Positions 49,366-57,569 of a DNA stretch of 64,000 bases are shown piece after piece; the stretch's first letter is position 1, and every line of letters begins with the position of its first letter. The notes beneath the pieces are model-generated. The model was not told where the DNA came from, searched no databases, and was given only the letters and a program-made list of their open reading frames with translations. The position numbers and the translations under genes are program-made. This stretch comes from Pseudomonadota bacterium (GTDB lineage Bacteria > Desulfobacterota > Desulfobulbia > Desulfobulbales > JAHJIY01): positions 1-64,000 of the forward strand of contig JAHJIY010000065.1 of assembly GCA_018823175.1 (NCBI GenBank). Reading direction: 5' to 3'.

Positions 49366-51765
49366 ATGGGCAAGACGTTACTCAGTTTTATTGAGGAGCC
49401 GGAAATATTTTTTCTACAGAAGTTTTTTTCAATGCTGGTTGCCTCGGAGCATCAGATAATTCTCCGTAACGATATTCTGCTGTCTTTTCAAGAGTTTATC
49501 GCTAACGAGGGTGAAGGTTTATCTTTGAAGAGCTCCTGGCGCTTTTTGCGAAAGGTGCAGGAAATTATCCATCATAGCGGCGAAAAGCTGATCATGGTCT
49601 ATCGTCATCGGCGGGCCAATTGCCGGATTTATGCCCTGACCGGCAAAGATGCCGAACTTGAGATGCTTTCAATCAGAGAGTTTCTGGTACTCAAAGAGAG
49701 TTTGATCAAACCGGAACTCTCTTTTTCGAATCGGACCATGGAATTGAACCTGGCCCCTTTTTATGATTATGGCCCTAATCTTAAGGACCCGCAGACCATC
49801 GGCAACGGGATCACTCATTTGAACCGTTATATGTCGACTAATCTGGCGCTGCAGCCGGAAAAGTGGAATCGGACCCTTTACGAATTTCTGAAGCTGCATA
49901 ATCTGCATGGCGTCCACCTTTTGCTGGATGGGGAGATGATTAGAGATACCTCGGAGCTGGAATCCGGTCTCGAAGACGCGATGGATTTTCTCGAGCGGTG
50001 TGATTGTGGTGAGGATAGCGAAAGGATTAAGGCTAAACTCCGGACCTTTGGTTTTCTGGATGGATGGGGTGACTCTCTGCCCCGGATCATGGAGACTTTT
50101 CACCTGTTGCAAGATACCCTGGAGCAACCAAATGAGGATACGCTGGAGGAATTTTTGACCCGGATCCCGATGGTTTCCAAGGTGACGATGATTTCCCCCC
50201 ATGGCTGGTTCGGACAGGATAATGTCCTGGGGCGACCGGACACCGGTGGCCAGGTGGTCTATGTTCTTGATCAGGCCCGGGCCATGGAAAAATATCTGAC
50301 CGAGGATTTACGGAAGTCAGGGCTCCTGATCGAACCGAAGATCTTGATTGTTACCCGCCTGATCCCTGAAAACGAGGGGACCAGGTCGGATCAGCGTCTG
50401 GAAAAGGTTTATGGTACTCGTAACGTCTGGATCCTGCGCGTTCCTTTTTTTGATGCGGAAGGGAAGATTATGCCGCAATGGATCTCAAGGTTCCGGGTCT
50501 GGCCTTATCTCGATCAGTTTGCCGTTGACGTGGAAAGGGAGATCAAGGCGGAATTCCAGGGTCGCCCCGACCTGATTATCGGCAACTATTCTGACGGGAA
50601 TCTGGTTGCCACTCAGCTTTCTAAAAGCATGGGCGTAATTCAATGCAATATCGCCCATGCCTTGGAAAAATCCAAGTACCTGTTCAGTGATCTTTACTGG
50701 GACAATTTTGAGGATGAATATCATTTTTCCGTCCAGTTTATGGCCGACTTGATTGCGATGAATCTGGCCAATTTCATTATAAGCAGTACCGGACAGGAGA
50801 TTATCGGCACTGACGAGTCAATTGGTCAGTATGAATCATATCAGTTTTTCACCATGCCCGGTCTGATGCACGTCATTAGCGGGATTAACCTTTTTCATCC
50901 GCGGTTTAACGTGATTCCGCCCGGCGTGAATAATGATGTGTTCTTTCCATATCATCAAGAGAAGAGACGACAATCGCGGCAACAGGTTGCGGAATTGTCC
51001 CGGCTTATTTTTGAGCAGGAAGATGATGATTGCCTTGGCAAGTTGGAAAATCCCCAATTGCCGCCAATTTTTTCCATTGCCCGTCTGGATCGGATAAAAA
51101 ATATTACCGGTTTGGTCGAGGCCTATGGCAAGGACGAAAAACTGCGCAGTCAGGCTAACCTGATGATTATCGCCAGTGTTCTAGATCCTGCCAGGTCTAA
51201 GGACTCGGAGGAGGCTAGTGAGATCGTCAAGATGCACGACTTGATCAAGGAATATAAATTGGCCGGTCATATCCGGTGGATCGGCAGGATTCTTGCCACC
51301 GAGGACACCGGTGAGGTCTACCGGATAATGGCGGAACGGGGCGGTGTTTTTGTGCAGCCCGCTCTTTTTGAGGCCTTTGGTTTGACCATTTTAGAGGCCA
51401 TGCATTCCGGTCTGCCGGTTTTTGCCACCCAATTTGGCGGGCCGCTTGAGATTATTGAGCATAACAAGAGCGGATTTTTAATTAACCCGACCGATCAACT
51501 GGCGATGACCGCCAGAATCAGTGATTTTTTTAACCATTGTGCCGGGGATAAAGAGTACTGGTCCCATTATTCGCAAAAAGGACTGGGGCGGGCGACAACC
51601 TACTTTACCTGGAATCTGCATTGCCAGAAATTGACCATGTTGACCAAGGTTTACGGATTTTGGCGTTATTCCATTTCCTATGAGGCCAAATCCCGTTTGG
51701 CCCAGTACTGTCAGCTTTTGTATAATCTATTCTTCCGGGAGAGGGCGAAGAAGATTAAAAATTAA
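49366..51765 (+). CDS. Sucrose synthase
   Basis: SPHGWFGQDNVLGRPDTGGQVVYVLDQARAME; FTMPGLMHVISGINLFHPRFNVIPPGVN; LFEAFGLTILEAMHSGLPVFAT. Confidence 0.94.
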   Translation: MGKTLLSFIEEPEIFFLQKFFSMLVASEHQIILRNDILLSFQEFIANEGEGLSLKSSWRFLRKVQEIIHHSGEKLIMVYRHRRANCRIYALTGKDAELEMLSIREFLVLKESLIKPELSFSNRTMELNLAPFYDYGPNLKDPQTIGNGITHLNRYMSTNLALQPEKWNRTLYEFLKLHNLHGVHLLLDGEMIRDTSELESGLEDAMDFLERCDCGEDSERIKAKLRTFGFLDGWGDSLPRIMETFHLLQDTLEQPNEDTLEEFLTRIPMVSKVTMISPHGWFGQDNVLGRPDTGGQVVYVLDQARAMEKYLTEDLRKSGLLIEPKILIVTRLIPENEGTRSDQRLEKVYGTRNVWILRVPFFDAEGKIMPQWISRFRVWPYLDQFAVDVEREIKAEFQGRPDLIIGNYSDGNLVATQLSKSMGVIQCNIAHALEKSKYLFSDLYWDNFEDEYHFSVQFMADLIAMNLANFIISSTGQEIIGTDESIGQYESYQFFTMPGLMHVISGINLFHPRFNVIPPGVNNDVFFPYHQEKRRQSRQQVAELSRLIFEQEDDDCLGKLENPQLPPIFSIARLDRIKNITGLVEAYGKDEKLRSQANLMIIASVLDPARSKDSEEASEIVKMHDLIKEYKLAGHIRWIGRILATEDTGEVYRIMAERGGVFVQPALFEAFGLTILEAMHSGLPVFATQFGGPLEIIEHNKSGFLINPTDQLAMTARISDFFNHCAGDKEYWSHYSQKGLGRATTYFTWNLHCQKLTMLTKVYGFWRYSISYEAKSRLAQYCQLLYNLFFRERAKKIKN

Positions 51766-51790
51766 TTTTTCTGGTCTTTATTGGTTGAGG

Positions 51791-52660
51791 ATGGAAAGGA
51801 GGATTGGCTTGATTGTTTCGATCGGAGAGGTGGTGTGGGATATCTTTGCCGACCGGCAGGTACTGGGGGGGGCACCGGTTAATGTGGCCTATCATCTTTG
51901 TTCTATGGGGATGGATGTGGGGGTGATTACCGGGGTCGGTTCTGATCGGCTTGGCGAAGCTGCCCTCGATAAATTAACGGAACTTGGTCTGCCGTTGGCC
52001 GGGGTCCAGCAGAATGATCTGCCGACCGGCCGGGTCAAGATTACGGTTGGTCCCAACCATGAACCGGATTTTGAGATTGTGGCCCCGGCTGCCTGGGATG
52101 ATATCAGACTAGCCCCGGCTTTAGAGTACCTGGATAATCGTCCCTTTGATTTAGTGTTCGGCACCTTGGCCCAGCGGGACGAGCGGAGCCGTCAAACAAT
52201 TCGTGCCTTGTGGGCCAAGGCCGGGAGATGTTTTTACGATGTCAATTTGCGGCCGCTTTTTACGACCAAAGAACTGGTTGTTGATTCTTTAGGTGCCGCC
52301 GATCTGGTCAAGCTCAATGGTGATGAATTGCTGATTGTTGGCCGGTGGCTCAATCTGGATGTTCAGGACAAAAAGAAAGTTGCCAAGGAGCTGATCGTTC
52401 GGTATAACATTTCGGTCGTGGTTGTGACCGAAGGGGTAGCTGGGGCCTGGCTGATGGCCGGGGATGAATATTTTCATGACCGCGGAGAACCGGTGACCGT
52501 AGCCGATACGGTGGGCGCCGGGGATTCTTTTTTTGCGGCTCTTCTTTATGGCTATATAAACCATTTCCCTTGGCCTGATAATTTGACCAGGGCCAATCGG
52601 CGGGGAGGTTATGTCGCTTCCCAGCCTGGCGCTACGCCGTCCATGCCTGAAAATATTTAA
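51791..52660 (+). CDS. PfkB family carbohydrate kinase (fructokinase-like)
   Basis: SIGEVVWDIFADRQVLGGAPVNVAYHL; DTVGAGDSFFAALLYG; start moved from 51680 to ATG 51791. Confidence 0.88.
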   Translation: MERRIGLIVSIGEVVWDIFADRQVLGGAPVNVAYHLCSMGMDVGVITGVGSDRLGEAALDKLTELGLPLAGVQQNDLPTGRVKITVGPNHEPDFEIVAPAAWDDIRLAPALEYLDNRPFDLVFGTLAQRDERSRQTIRALWAKAGRCFYDVNLRPLFTTKELVVDSLGAADLVKLNGDELLIVGRWLNLDVQDKKKVAKELIVRYNISVVVVTEGVAGAWLMAGDEYFHDRGEPVTVADTVGAGDSFFAALLYGYINHFPWPDNLTRANRRGGYVASQPGATPSMPENI

Positions 52661-52705
52661 TAAAATTAATTAGATAAGCCAATTATTTTTTTATGAGGAT
52701 GTAAG

Positions 52706-53593
52706 ATGTCTAATTCCGTTACCGAGACCAACTTTGAGAATTTAAAGCTGATTCATCGCGGTAAGGTCCGTGATCTGTATGAGGTGGAAGATAAACTTCT
52801 GATCGTGGCCAGCGATCGGATTTCAGCCTTTGATGTGGTGATGGGCGAGCCGATCCCGAACAAGGGCAAGGTGCTGACCGAGCTTTCTCTTTTCTGGTTT
52901 GATCTCCTGAAGGATATCGTCCCGAACCATTTAATCACCTCTGAGGTTGATGAGTTTCCGGCGGTATGTGCCCCGTATAAAGAAGAGTTGCGGGGCCGCA
53001 GCATGCTGGTAAAAAAAGCAAAACCTCTGCCGGTTGAATGTATTGTCCGGGGTTATATTTCAGGTTCTTTCTGGAGTGCTTATCTGAAAGATACGACCGT
53101 TTGCGGGTTTAATCTGCCGGCTGGCCTGCGGGAATCGGAGAAGTTGCCCCAGGTATTGTTCACCCCGTCGACCAAGGCTGATCAGGGACTGCATGACGAG
53201 AATATCTCCCTGGCCCGAATGGCCGAGCTGGTCGGTCAGGATGAGGCTCGCCAGATCGCTGATATCTGCATCCGGATCTATCAAACGGCCTCCGATTACG
53301 CCAGGGCAAAGGGGATTATTATTGCCGATACCAAGTTCGAGCTGGGTTGGTTTGCAGGGAAATTGATCCTGATTGACGAGGTTCTGACCCCTGATTCTTC
53401 GCGCTTCTGGCCGGCAGATCAATATAAGCCGGGTGGAGGGCAACCCAGTTTTGACAAACAGTTTTTGCGGGACTATCTCTCTTCCCTGGATTGGGATAAA
53501 ACTCCGCCGGCGCCGCCTTTGCCGGCCGAAATCCTGGAGAAGACCGGGGCCAGGTATCTGGAAGCATTGCAACGGATCACCGGCGCTGCTTGA
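52706..53593 (+). CDS. purC: Phosphoribosylaminoimidazole-succinocarboxamide synthase
   Basis: [56 protein letters not shown]. Confidence 0.96.
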   Translation: MSNSVTETNFENLKLIHRGKVRDLYEVEDKLLIVASDRISAFDVVMGEPIPNKGKVLTELSLFWFDLLKDIVPNHLITSEVDEFPAVCAPYKEELRGRSMLVKKAKPLPVECIVRGYISGSFWSAYLKDTTVCGFNLPAGLRESEKLPQVLFTPSTKADQGLHDENISLARMAELVGQDEARQIADICIRIYQTASDYARAKGIIIADTKFELGWFAGKLILIDEVLTPDSSRFWPADQYKPGGGQPSFDKQFLRDYLSSLDWDKTPPAPPLPAEILEKTGARYLEALQRITGAA

Positions 53594-53614
53594 TCAATTT
53601 AAATATTTCATGCC

Positions 53615-53899
53615 ATGAACAAGTGTTTTTCTTGCGGAAATGAAGTGGGAACCGGCAAGCCGGGGCGGGGTGATACCTGCCCGACCTGCGATGCCGATCT
53701 GCGGGTTTGTCGTAACTGCAAATTTTTTGAGCAGGCGGTTTACAATGAATGCGCTGAACCACAGGCCGAGCGGGTAGTTGATAAGGAGCGGGCCAATTTT
53801 TGCGATTATTTTGTTTTTGGCGGTGAAGGTCAACGCGCCGCGGCCAGTCAGCAGGATGAGGCGTTAAAAAAGTTGAATGCACTTTTTGGCGGATCGTGA
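53615..53899 (+). CDS. Small zinc-ribbon/Cys-rich protein
   Basis: CFSCGNEV..CPTCDADLRVCRNCKFF. Confidence 0.7.
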   Translation: MNKCFSCGNEVGTGKPGRGDTCPTCDADLRVCRNCKFFEQAVYNECAEPQAERVVDKERANFCDYFVFGGEGQRAAASQQDEALKKLNALFGGS

Positions 53900-53964
53900 T
53901 TTGTTTGTGCCGCCTGAGTTGTATTTCCCTGGAAAAGGGGAGTTATTTTTCTTAAGGCCTGGGG

Positions 53965-54189
53965 CTAGAGGTTTATTAATTCCTTAATTCCTTTGATCTC
54001 GTTCACCACCTGGCGAATATCGGCCAGGCATCATCGACCTTTTGGGTTGGTCGACTCACAATGGCATTTTTCGTTTTTCTTGTCATCTATAATTCTAGCC
54101 ATGATCAGAGAGCGGCCATTGGCAAGAAAGTCTTGCTTGATATCTTCTGTGGTATAGCCAAAACAGTAACAAATTAAACCTTTATTCAT
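53965..54189 (-). CDS. Candidate selenoprotein: BFD-like [2Fe-2S] small protein with in-frame TGA (54031-54033) as Sec
   Basis: MNKGLICYCFGYTTEDIKQDFLANGRSLIMARIIDDKKNEKCHCESTNPKGR-[TGA]-CLADIRQVVNEIKGIKELINL*; frame stays open 21 further codons to TAG at 53965-53967. ORF track stops at the TGA. Confidence 0.65.
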
Positions 54190-54270
54190 CTTTGTTTTCC
54201 TTTCATCAATTCTAAAATTGTTGTGCAAATGGTCTTCGTCTGATCACGGATTTGGTCGATGCCATACTGT

Positions 54271-55332
54271 TTATTTATTCTGCTCGAATAGCTTCAGAAA
54301 CTCTTCATAACCTTCTTTTTGCAGATCAGAGCGCGGAATAAATTTCAGGGCCGCCGAGTTAAGGCAGTAACGCAACCCGGTTGGCGGCGGGCCGTCTGCA
54401 AAGACATGGCCCAGATGTGAGTCGGCGTTTTTGCTTCTTACCTCGGTGCGCACCGTGAAAAGTTTGCGGTCCTCCCGGGTCACAATGTTATTTTCCACTA
54501 ACGGTCTGGTAAAACTGGGCCAGCCGGTGCCTGATTTATACTTGTCTAAAGAGCTGAACAGGGGTTCGCCCGAAACGATATCGACATAGATCCCTTCTTC
54601 TTTATTGTCCCAATATTCATTTTTAAAGGGTGGTTCAGTTCCTTCCTCCTGGGTCACCTTATATTGCATGGGGGTCAGTCTGTTCTTGAGGTCTCTATGG
54701 TCGGTCTGGTCTTGCTCTTTGCCCCAGACCTTGTTTAAGAATTGGTCACGACCTGAGTTAAAACGGTAAAACTTGTAACGTAATGGGTTTTTCAAATAAT
54801 AATCCTGATGGTATTCCTCAGCTTTAAAAAATGGGGAAGCCGCAATGATTGGTGTGATCAGCGTTTTGGAAAAAATATTTCGGGCGGCAAGTTCTTTTTT
54901 TGATTGGGCCGCTTCTTTTTTCTGTTCTTCATTATGGTAGAAAATTGCGGTGGAATAGGCCTTGCCCCGGTCGACGAATTGACCGTTTGGATCGGTCGGG
55001 TCGACCTGCCGCCAGAATACATCAAGCAACTCCCTGAAGGTGATAATGGTCGGATCAAAGGTTATTTCCACCGCTTCCAGATGGCCGCCTTTCACATAAT
55101 TCTGGTAGGTTGGATTTTCGGTTGTCCCGCCAATGTAGCCGGAAGTGACGCTAATCACACCGGCCAGTTTCTCAAATGGTTTTTCCATGCACCAGAAACA
55201 GCCGCCGGCAAAGGTTGCTTTTTGAAGATCTGCAGCGGTTACTGCCGGTGGCGAAATGAGTTGCAGCAAAAGGATTAAGATCGGTAATAACAGAAAGGGG
55301 TTGGTCAGCAAGAAGTTGAAGGTTTTCATCAT
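54271..55332 (-). CDS. msrAB: Bifunctional peptide methionine sulfoxide reductase MsrA/MsrB
   Basis: [21 protein letters not shown] (MsrA); [42 protein letters not shown] (MsrB). Confidence 0.96.
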   Translation of the reverse strand: MMKTFNFLLTNPFLLLPILILLLQLISPPAVTAADLQKATFAGGCFWCMEKPFEKLAGVISVTSGYIGGTTENPTYQNYVKGGHLEAVEITFDPTIITFRELLDVFWRQVDPTDPNGQFVDRGKAYSTAIFYHNEEQKKEAAQSKKELAARNIFSKTLITPIIAASPFFKAEEYHQDYYLKNPLRYKFYRFNSGRDQFLNKVWGKEQDQTDHRDLKNRLTPMQYKVTQEEGTEPPFKNEYWDNKEEGIYVDIVSGEPLFSSLDKYKSGTGWPSFTRPLVENNIVTREDRKLFTVRTEVRSKNADSHLGHVFADGPPPTGLRYCLNSAALKFIPRSDLQKEGYEEFLKLFEQNK

Positions 55333-55433
55333 ACTACCTCATGATCTTGTATGGTTTCAAAAAAATCAAAACCCGGTTAGAGTTTGTTAAGCGGTCTGTT
55401 GCAAGAAATATAAGCATTATTTTCGTAAGTGCG

Positions 55434-55451
55434 TGCCTCCTTCGGGAGGCT
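55434..55451 (-). terminator. Short GC hairpin after the rhodanese-like fragment
   Basis: gcctcc-ttcg-ggaggc. Confidence 0.45.
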
Positions 55452-55459
55452 TTGATATA

Positions 55460-55564
55460 TTATCTGAATTTTTCGTCACTGTCGTAGGCACATACCAGGA
55501 TTGCCTCACCGGTTATGATTCTGGCACGTGCTTCCTGCGGAGTGATCCGTGTTGTCTCGACCAT
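55460..55564 (-). pseudogene. 34-aa ORF resembling the N-terminus of a single-domain rhodanese (truncated)
   Basis: MVETTRITPQEARARIITGEAILVCAYDSDEKFR*; good RBS (gaggtg); ends before any catalytic Cys loop. Confidence 0.4.
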
Positions 55565-55787
55565 TATTCACCTCTTGTTTGGAATTTTGCGGAATTTATC
55601 CAAAAGTAATTAAATCCATCATAGCATATTGGTCTTTATGTCTGGTCTTTTCAACTTCAGGCCCCGGAAAATTGATCTTCAGAATTATTTTAAGGAATTA
55701 TTCTGGAATGGGAATTAGTTAAATTCCAGTAAATCCTGTATGGTATGCTTAACTGTTTGATCTTGCTAATTTAACCGAGAAGGGAAA

Positions 55788-56390
55788 ATGGAAGGAAACA
55801 TAGAGCGATTGATCAAGAAGATAAAACAGCTTGATAACGAGTTGCGCCGCGAACTCCATAAGAAGCAGGATGAGTTCTTTTATCATATCGATCAGAAAAA
55901 GGTTCGGTTTGAAAAGGAGGTAAGAAAACAACATAAGAACCTGGTTAAAGGGCTAAGTCGGTATTTTCTGGAGGCCTCGTTGTTAAATATCCTGACCGTG
56001 CCGGTGATCTGGGGTTGTTTGTTTCCTGCCCTGCTCCTGGATCTTTGCGTAACACTATTTCAGGCCATCTGTTTTCCGGTTTACAAAATACCTAAGGTTC
56101 GGCGCAGCAAGTATATTGTGATTGATCGTCATGCCCTGAGTTATCTGAATCTGATTGAAAAGATCAATTGTTTTTATTGCGGTTATTTTAATGGCCTTTT
56201 AGGCTATGTCCAGGAAGTCGCGGCCCGGACCGAACAGTATTGGTGTCCGATAAAACATGCCCGGCCGGTCGGGTTGATTCACAGCCGTTACAAGTTTTTC
56301 TTTGATTATGGCGATGCAGAGGGTTTCCGGCAAAGAATCGCTGAGGTGCGCCGTGATTTCGCTGATTTGGAAAAGAAGCTTGATGACTGA
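55788..56390 (+). CDS. Conserved-looking membrane protein of unknown function
   Basis: Coiled-coil N-terminus, hydrophobic hairpin, then FYCGYFNGLLGYVQEVAARTEQYWCPIKHAR. Confidence 0.7.
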   Translation: MEGNIERLIKKIKQLDNELRRELHKKQDEFFYHIDQKKVRFEKEVRKQHKNLVKGLSRYFLEASLLNILTVPVIWGCLFPALLLDLCVTLFQAICFPVYKIPKVRRSKYIVIDRHALSYLNLIEKINCFYCGYFNGLLGYVQEVAARTEQYWCPIKHARPVGLIHSRYKFFFDYGDAEGFRQRIAEVRRDFADLEKKLDD

Positions 56391-56411
56391 ATGTAAGGTT
56401 CGTTAATTTTT

Positions 56412-57023
56412 ATGGAAATTATTTTTCGTTTCGGGTGGCCGGGAGTCCGAGGCCCCGGAAAATCATGGTTTGTTGCGATAGGTCGCCTTGTTTCTATTGT
56501 GCTGGCCGGCTTAAGTTTTTCACTGTGTTTCTGCCCGGTCAGGCCGGTATTTGCCGCGGAGAATGAATTGCCGTCCTTCAAGGTTGCTAAATCTGTGTTG
56601 AGCCGGGATGATTTTGTTGATCATTATCTGGATTCCTACGAACGGCAGAGGATTGCCGCAGCCATGTGTGCGCCGGATTCATTCCTGTTGCAATGTACCG
56701 GTTCCCTGACCAGGGCTTATATCCCTGCGGGCAACGGCAAGAAATTGAGCCAGGACTACTGTAAGGAGTATTTTGGCGATCGGCTGGAACAGGTCTTGCG
56801 GCATGACAAGGAAAAAACAGGGTATTTTTATAAAGAATTGCCGGTGAAAATTAGTATTGATAAGGCCCGATTGTTGCGGAAGCGACTGGTCAAGGACATC
56901 CATGGTTCGTTGCTCAGTTTGTTGCGGGATCAGGGCGCGGCCATTGGGCAGGACGAAAAGTGTGTCTATCGGTTTCTTTATTCTATTGAGCAGGTTGATT
57001 CGATGGGAGTGGCTGCTGATTGA
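56412..57023 (+). CDS. Hypothetical exported protein
   Basis: Signal-like N-terminus ending VFAAENELP; 203-aa ORF. Confidence 0.5.
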   Translation: MEIIFRFGWPGVRGPGKSWFVAIGRLVSIVLAGLSFSLCFCPVRPVFAAENELPSFKVAKSVLSRDDFVDHYLDSYERQRIAAAMCAPDSFLLQCTGSLTRAYIPAGNGKKLSQDYCKEYFGDRLEQVLRHDKEKTGYFYKELPVKISIDKARLLRKRLVKDIHGSLLSLLRDQGAAIGQDEKCVYRFLYSIEQVDSMGVAAD

Positions 57024-57556
57024 CGGCATCTGGTATATTCGTACATGACGATGGAGGCGGCAATGCTCACGTTCAGACTTTGGACCTTGCCGTACTGGGG
57101 AACCCGCAGGAACTTGACATTGGCGAAACTGTCGGGGGCAAAACTGAAGCCGAATTCCTCGTGGCCGAAGATAAAGGCGCTGCGTTTGGGTAGCACCGCG
57201 TCATGGATTAATTCCCCTTTCTCCGGATCAAGGACGAAGAAGGTATAATCTCGGGGTGCAATAGTGTGATAACAGCTGTAAAAATCATCGTGAAACCTGG
57301 CAGGCACCCACTTGAATGATCCCTTGGCCGGGGCCGGGTCGAAATAATTTATGCCGATCAGATGGACCTCATGGGCGCCGAAGGCATCGGCGCTGCGGAA
57401 GATCTTGCCGATGTTGAAGGCCTGCTTCAGATTGTCCAGCACTATTATAAAATCATGGATTCCAGGCTTGGCCAGGTAGTTCAGCCGTTTATGTTTTTCA
57501 TATCGGCGAACGCTTAACTCTCTCTCCCGCTGGCGGTCTTGTCGAAGTTTTCCCAT
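56978..57556 (-). CDS. SpoU/TrmH-family RNA methyltransferase
   Basis: VLDNLKQAFNIGKIFRSADAFGAHEVHLIG; AFIFGHEEFGFS; VPQYGKVQSLNVSIAASIVMYEY. Confidence 0.9.
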   Translation of the reverse strand: MGKLRQDRQRERELSVRRYEKHKRLNYLAKPGIHDFIIVLDNLKQAFNIGKIFRSADAFGAHEVHLIGINYFDPAPAKGSFKWVPARFHDDFYSCYHTIAPRDYTFFVLDPEKGELIHDAVLPKRSAFIFGHEEFGFSFAPDSFANVKFLRVPQYGKVQSLNVSIAASIVMYEYTRCRQSAATPIESTCSIE

Positions 57557-57569
57557 CTCGCCGTGTCCC

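Noticed and set aside
54031-54033. Ordinary stop codon for the BFD-like small protein
   Set aside because: Kept as the alternative, but less favoured because the downstream frame is open with a sensible Cys-containing C-terminus.
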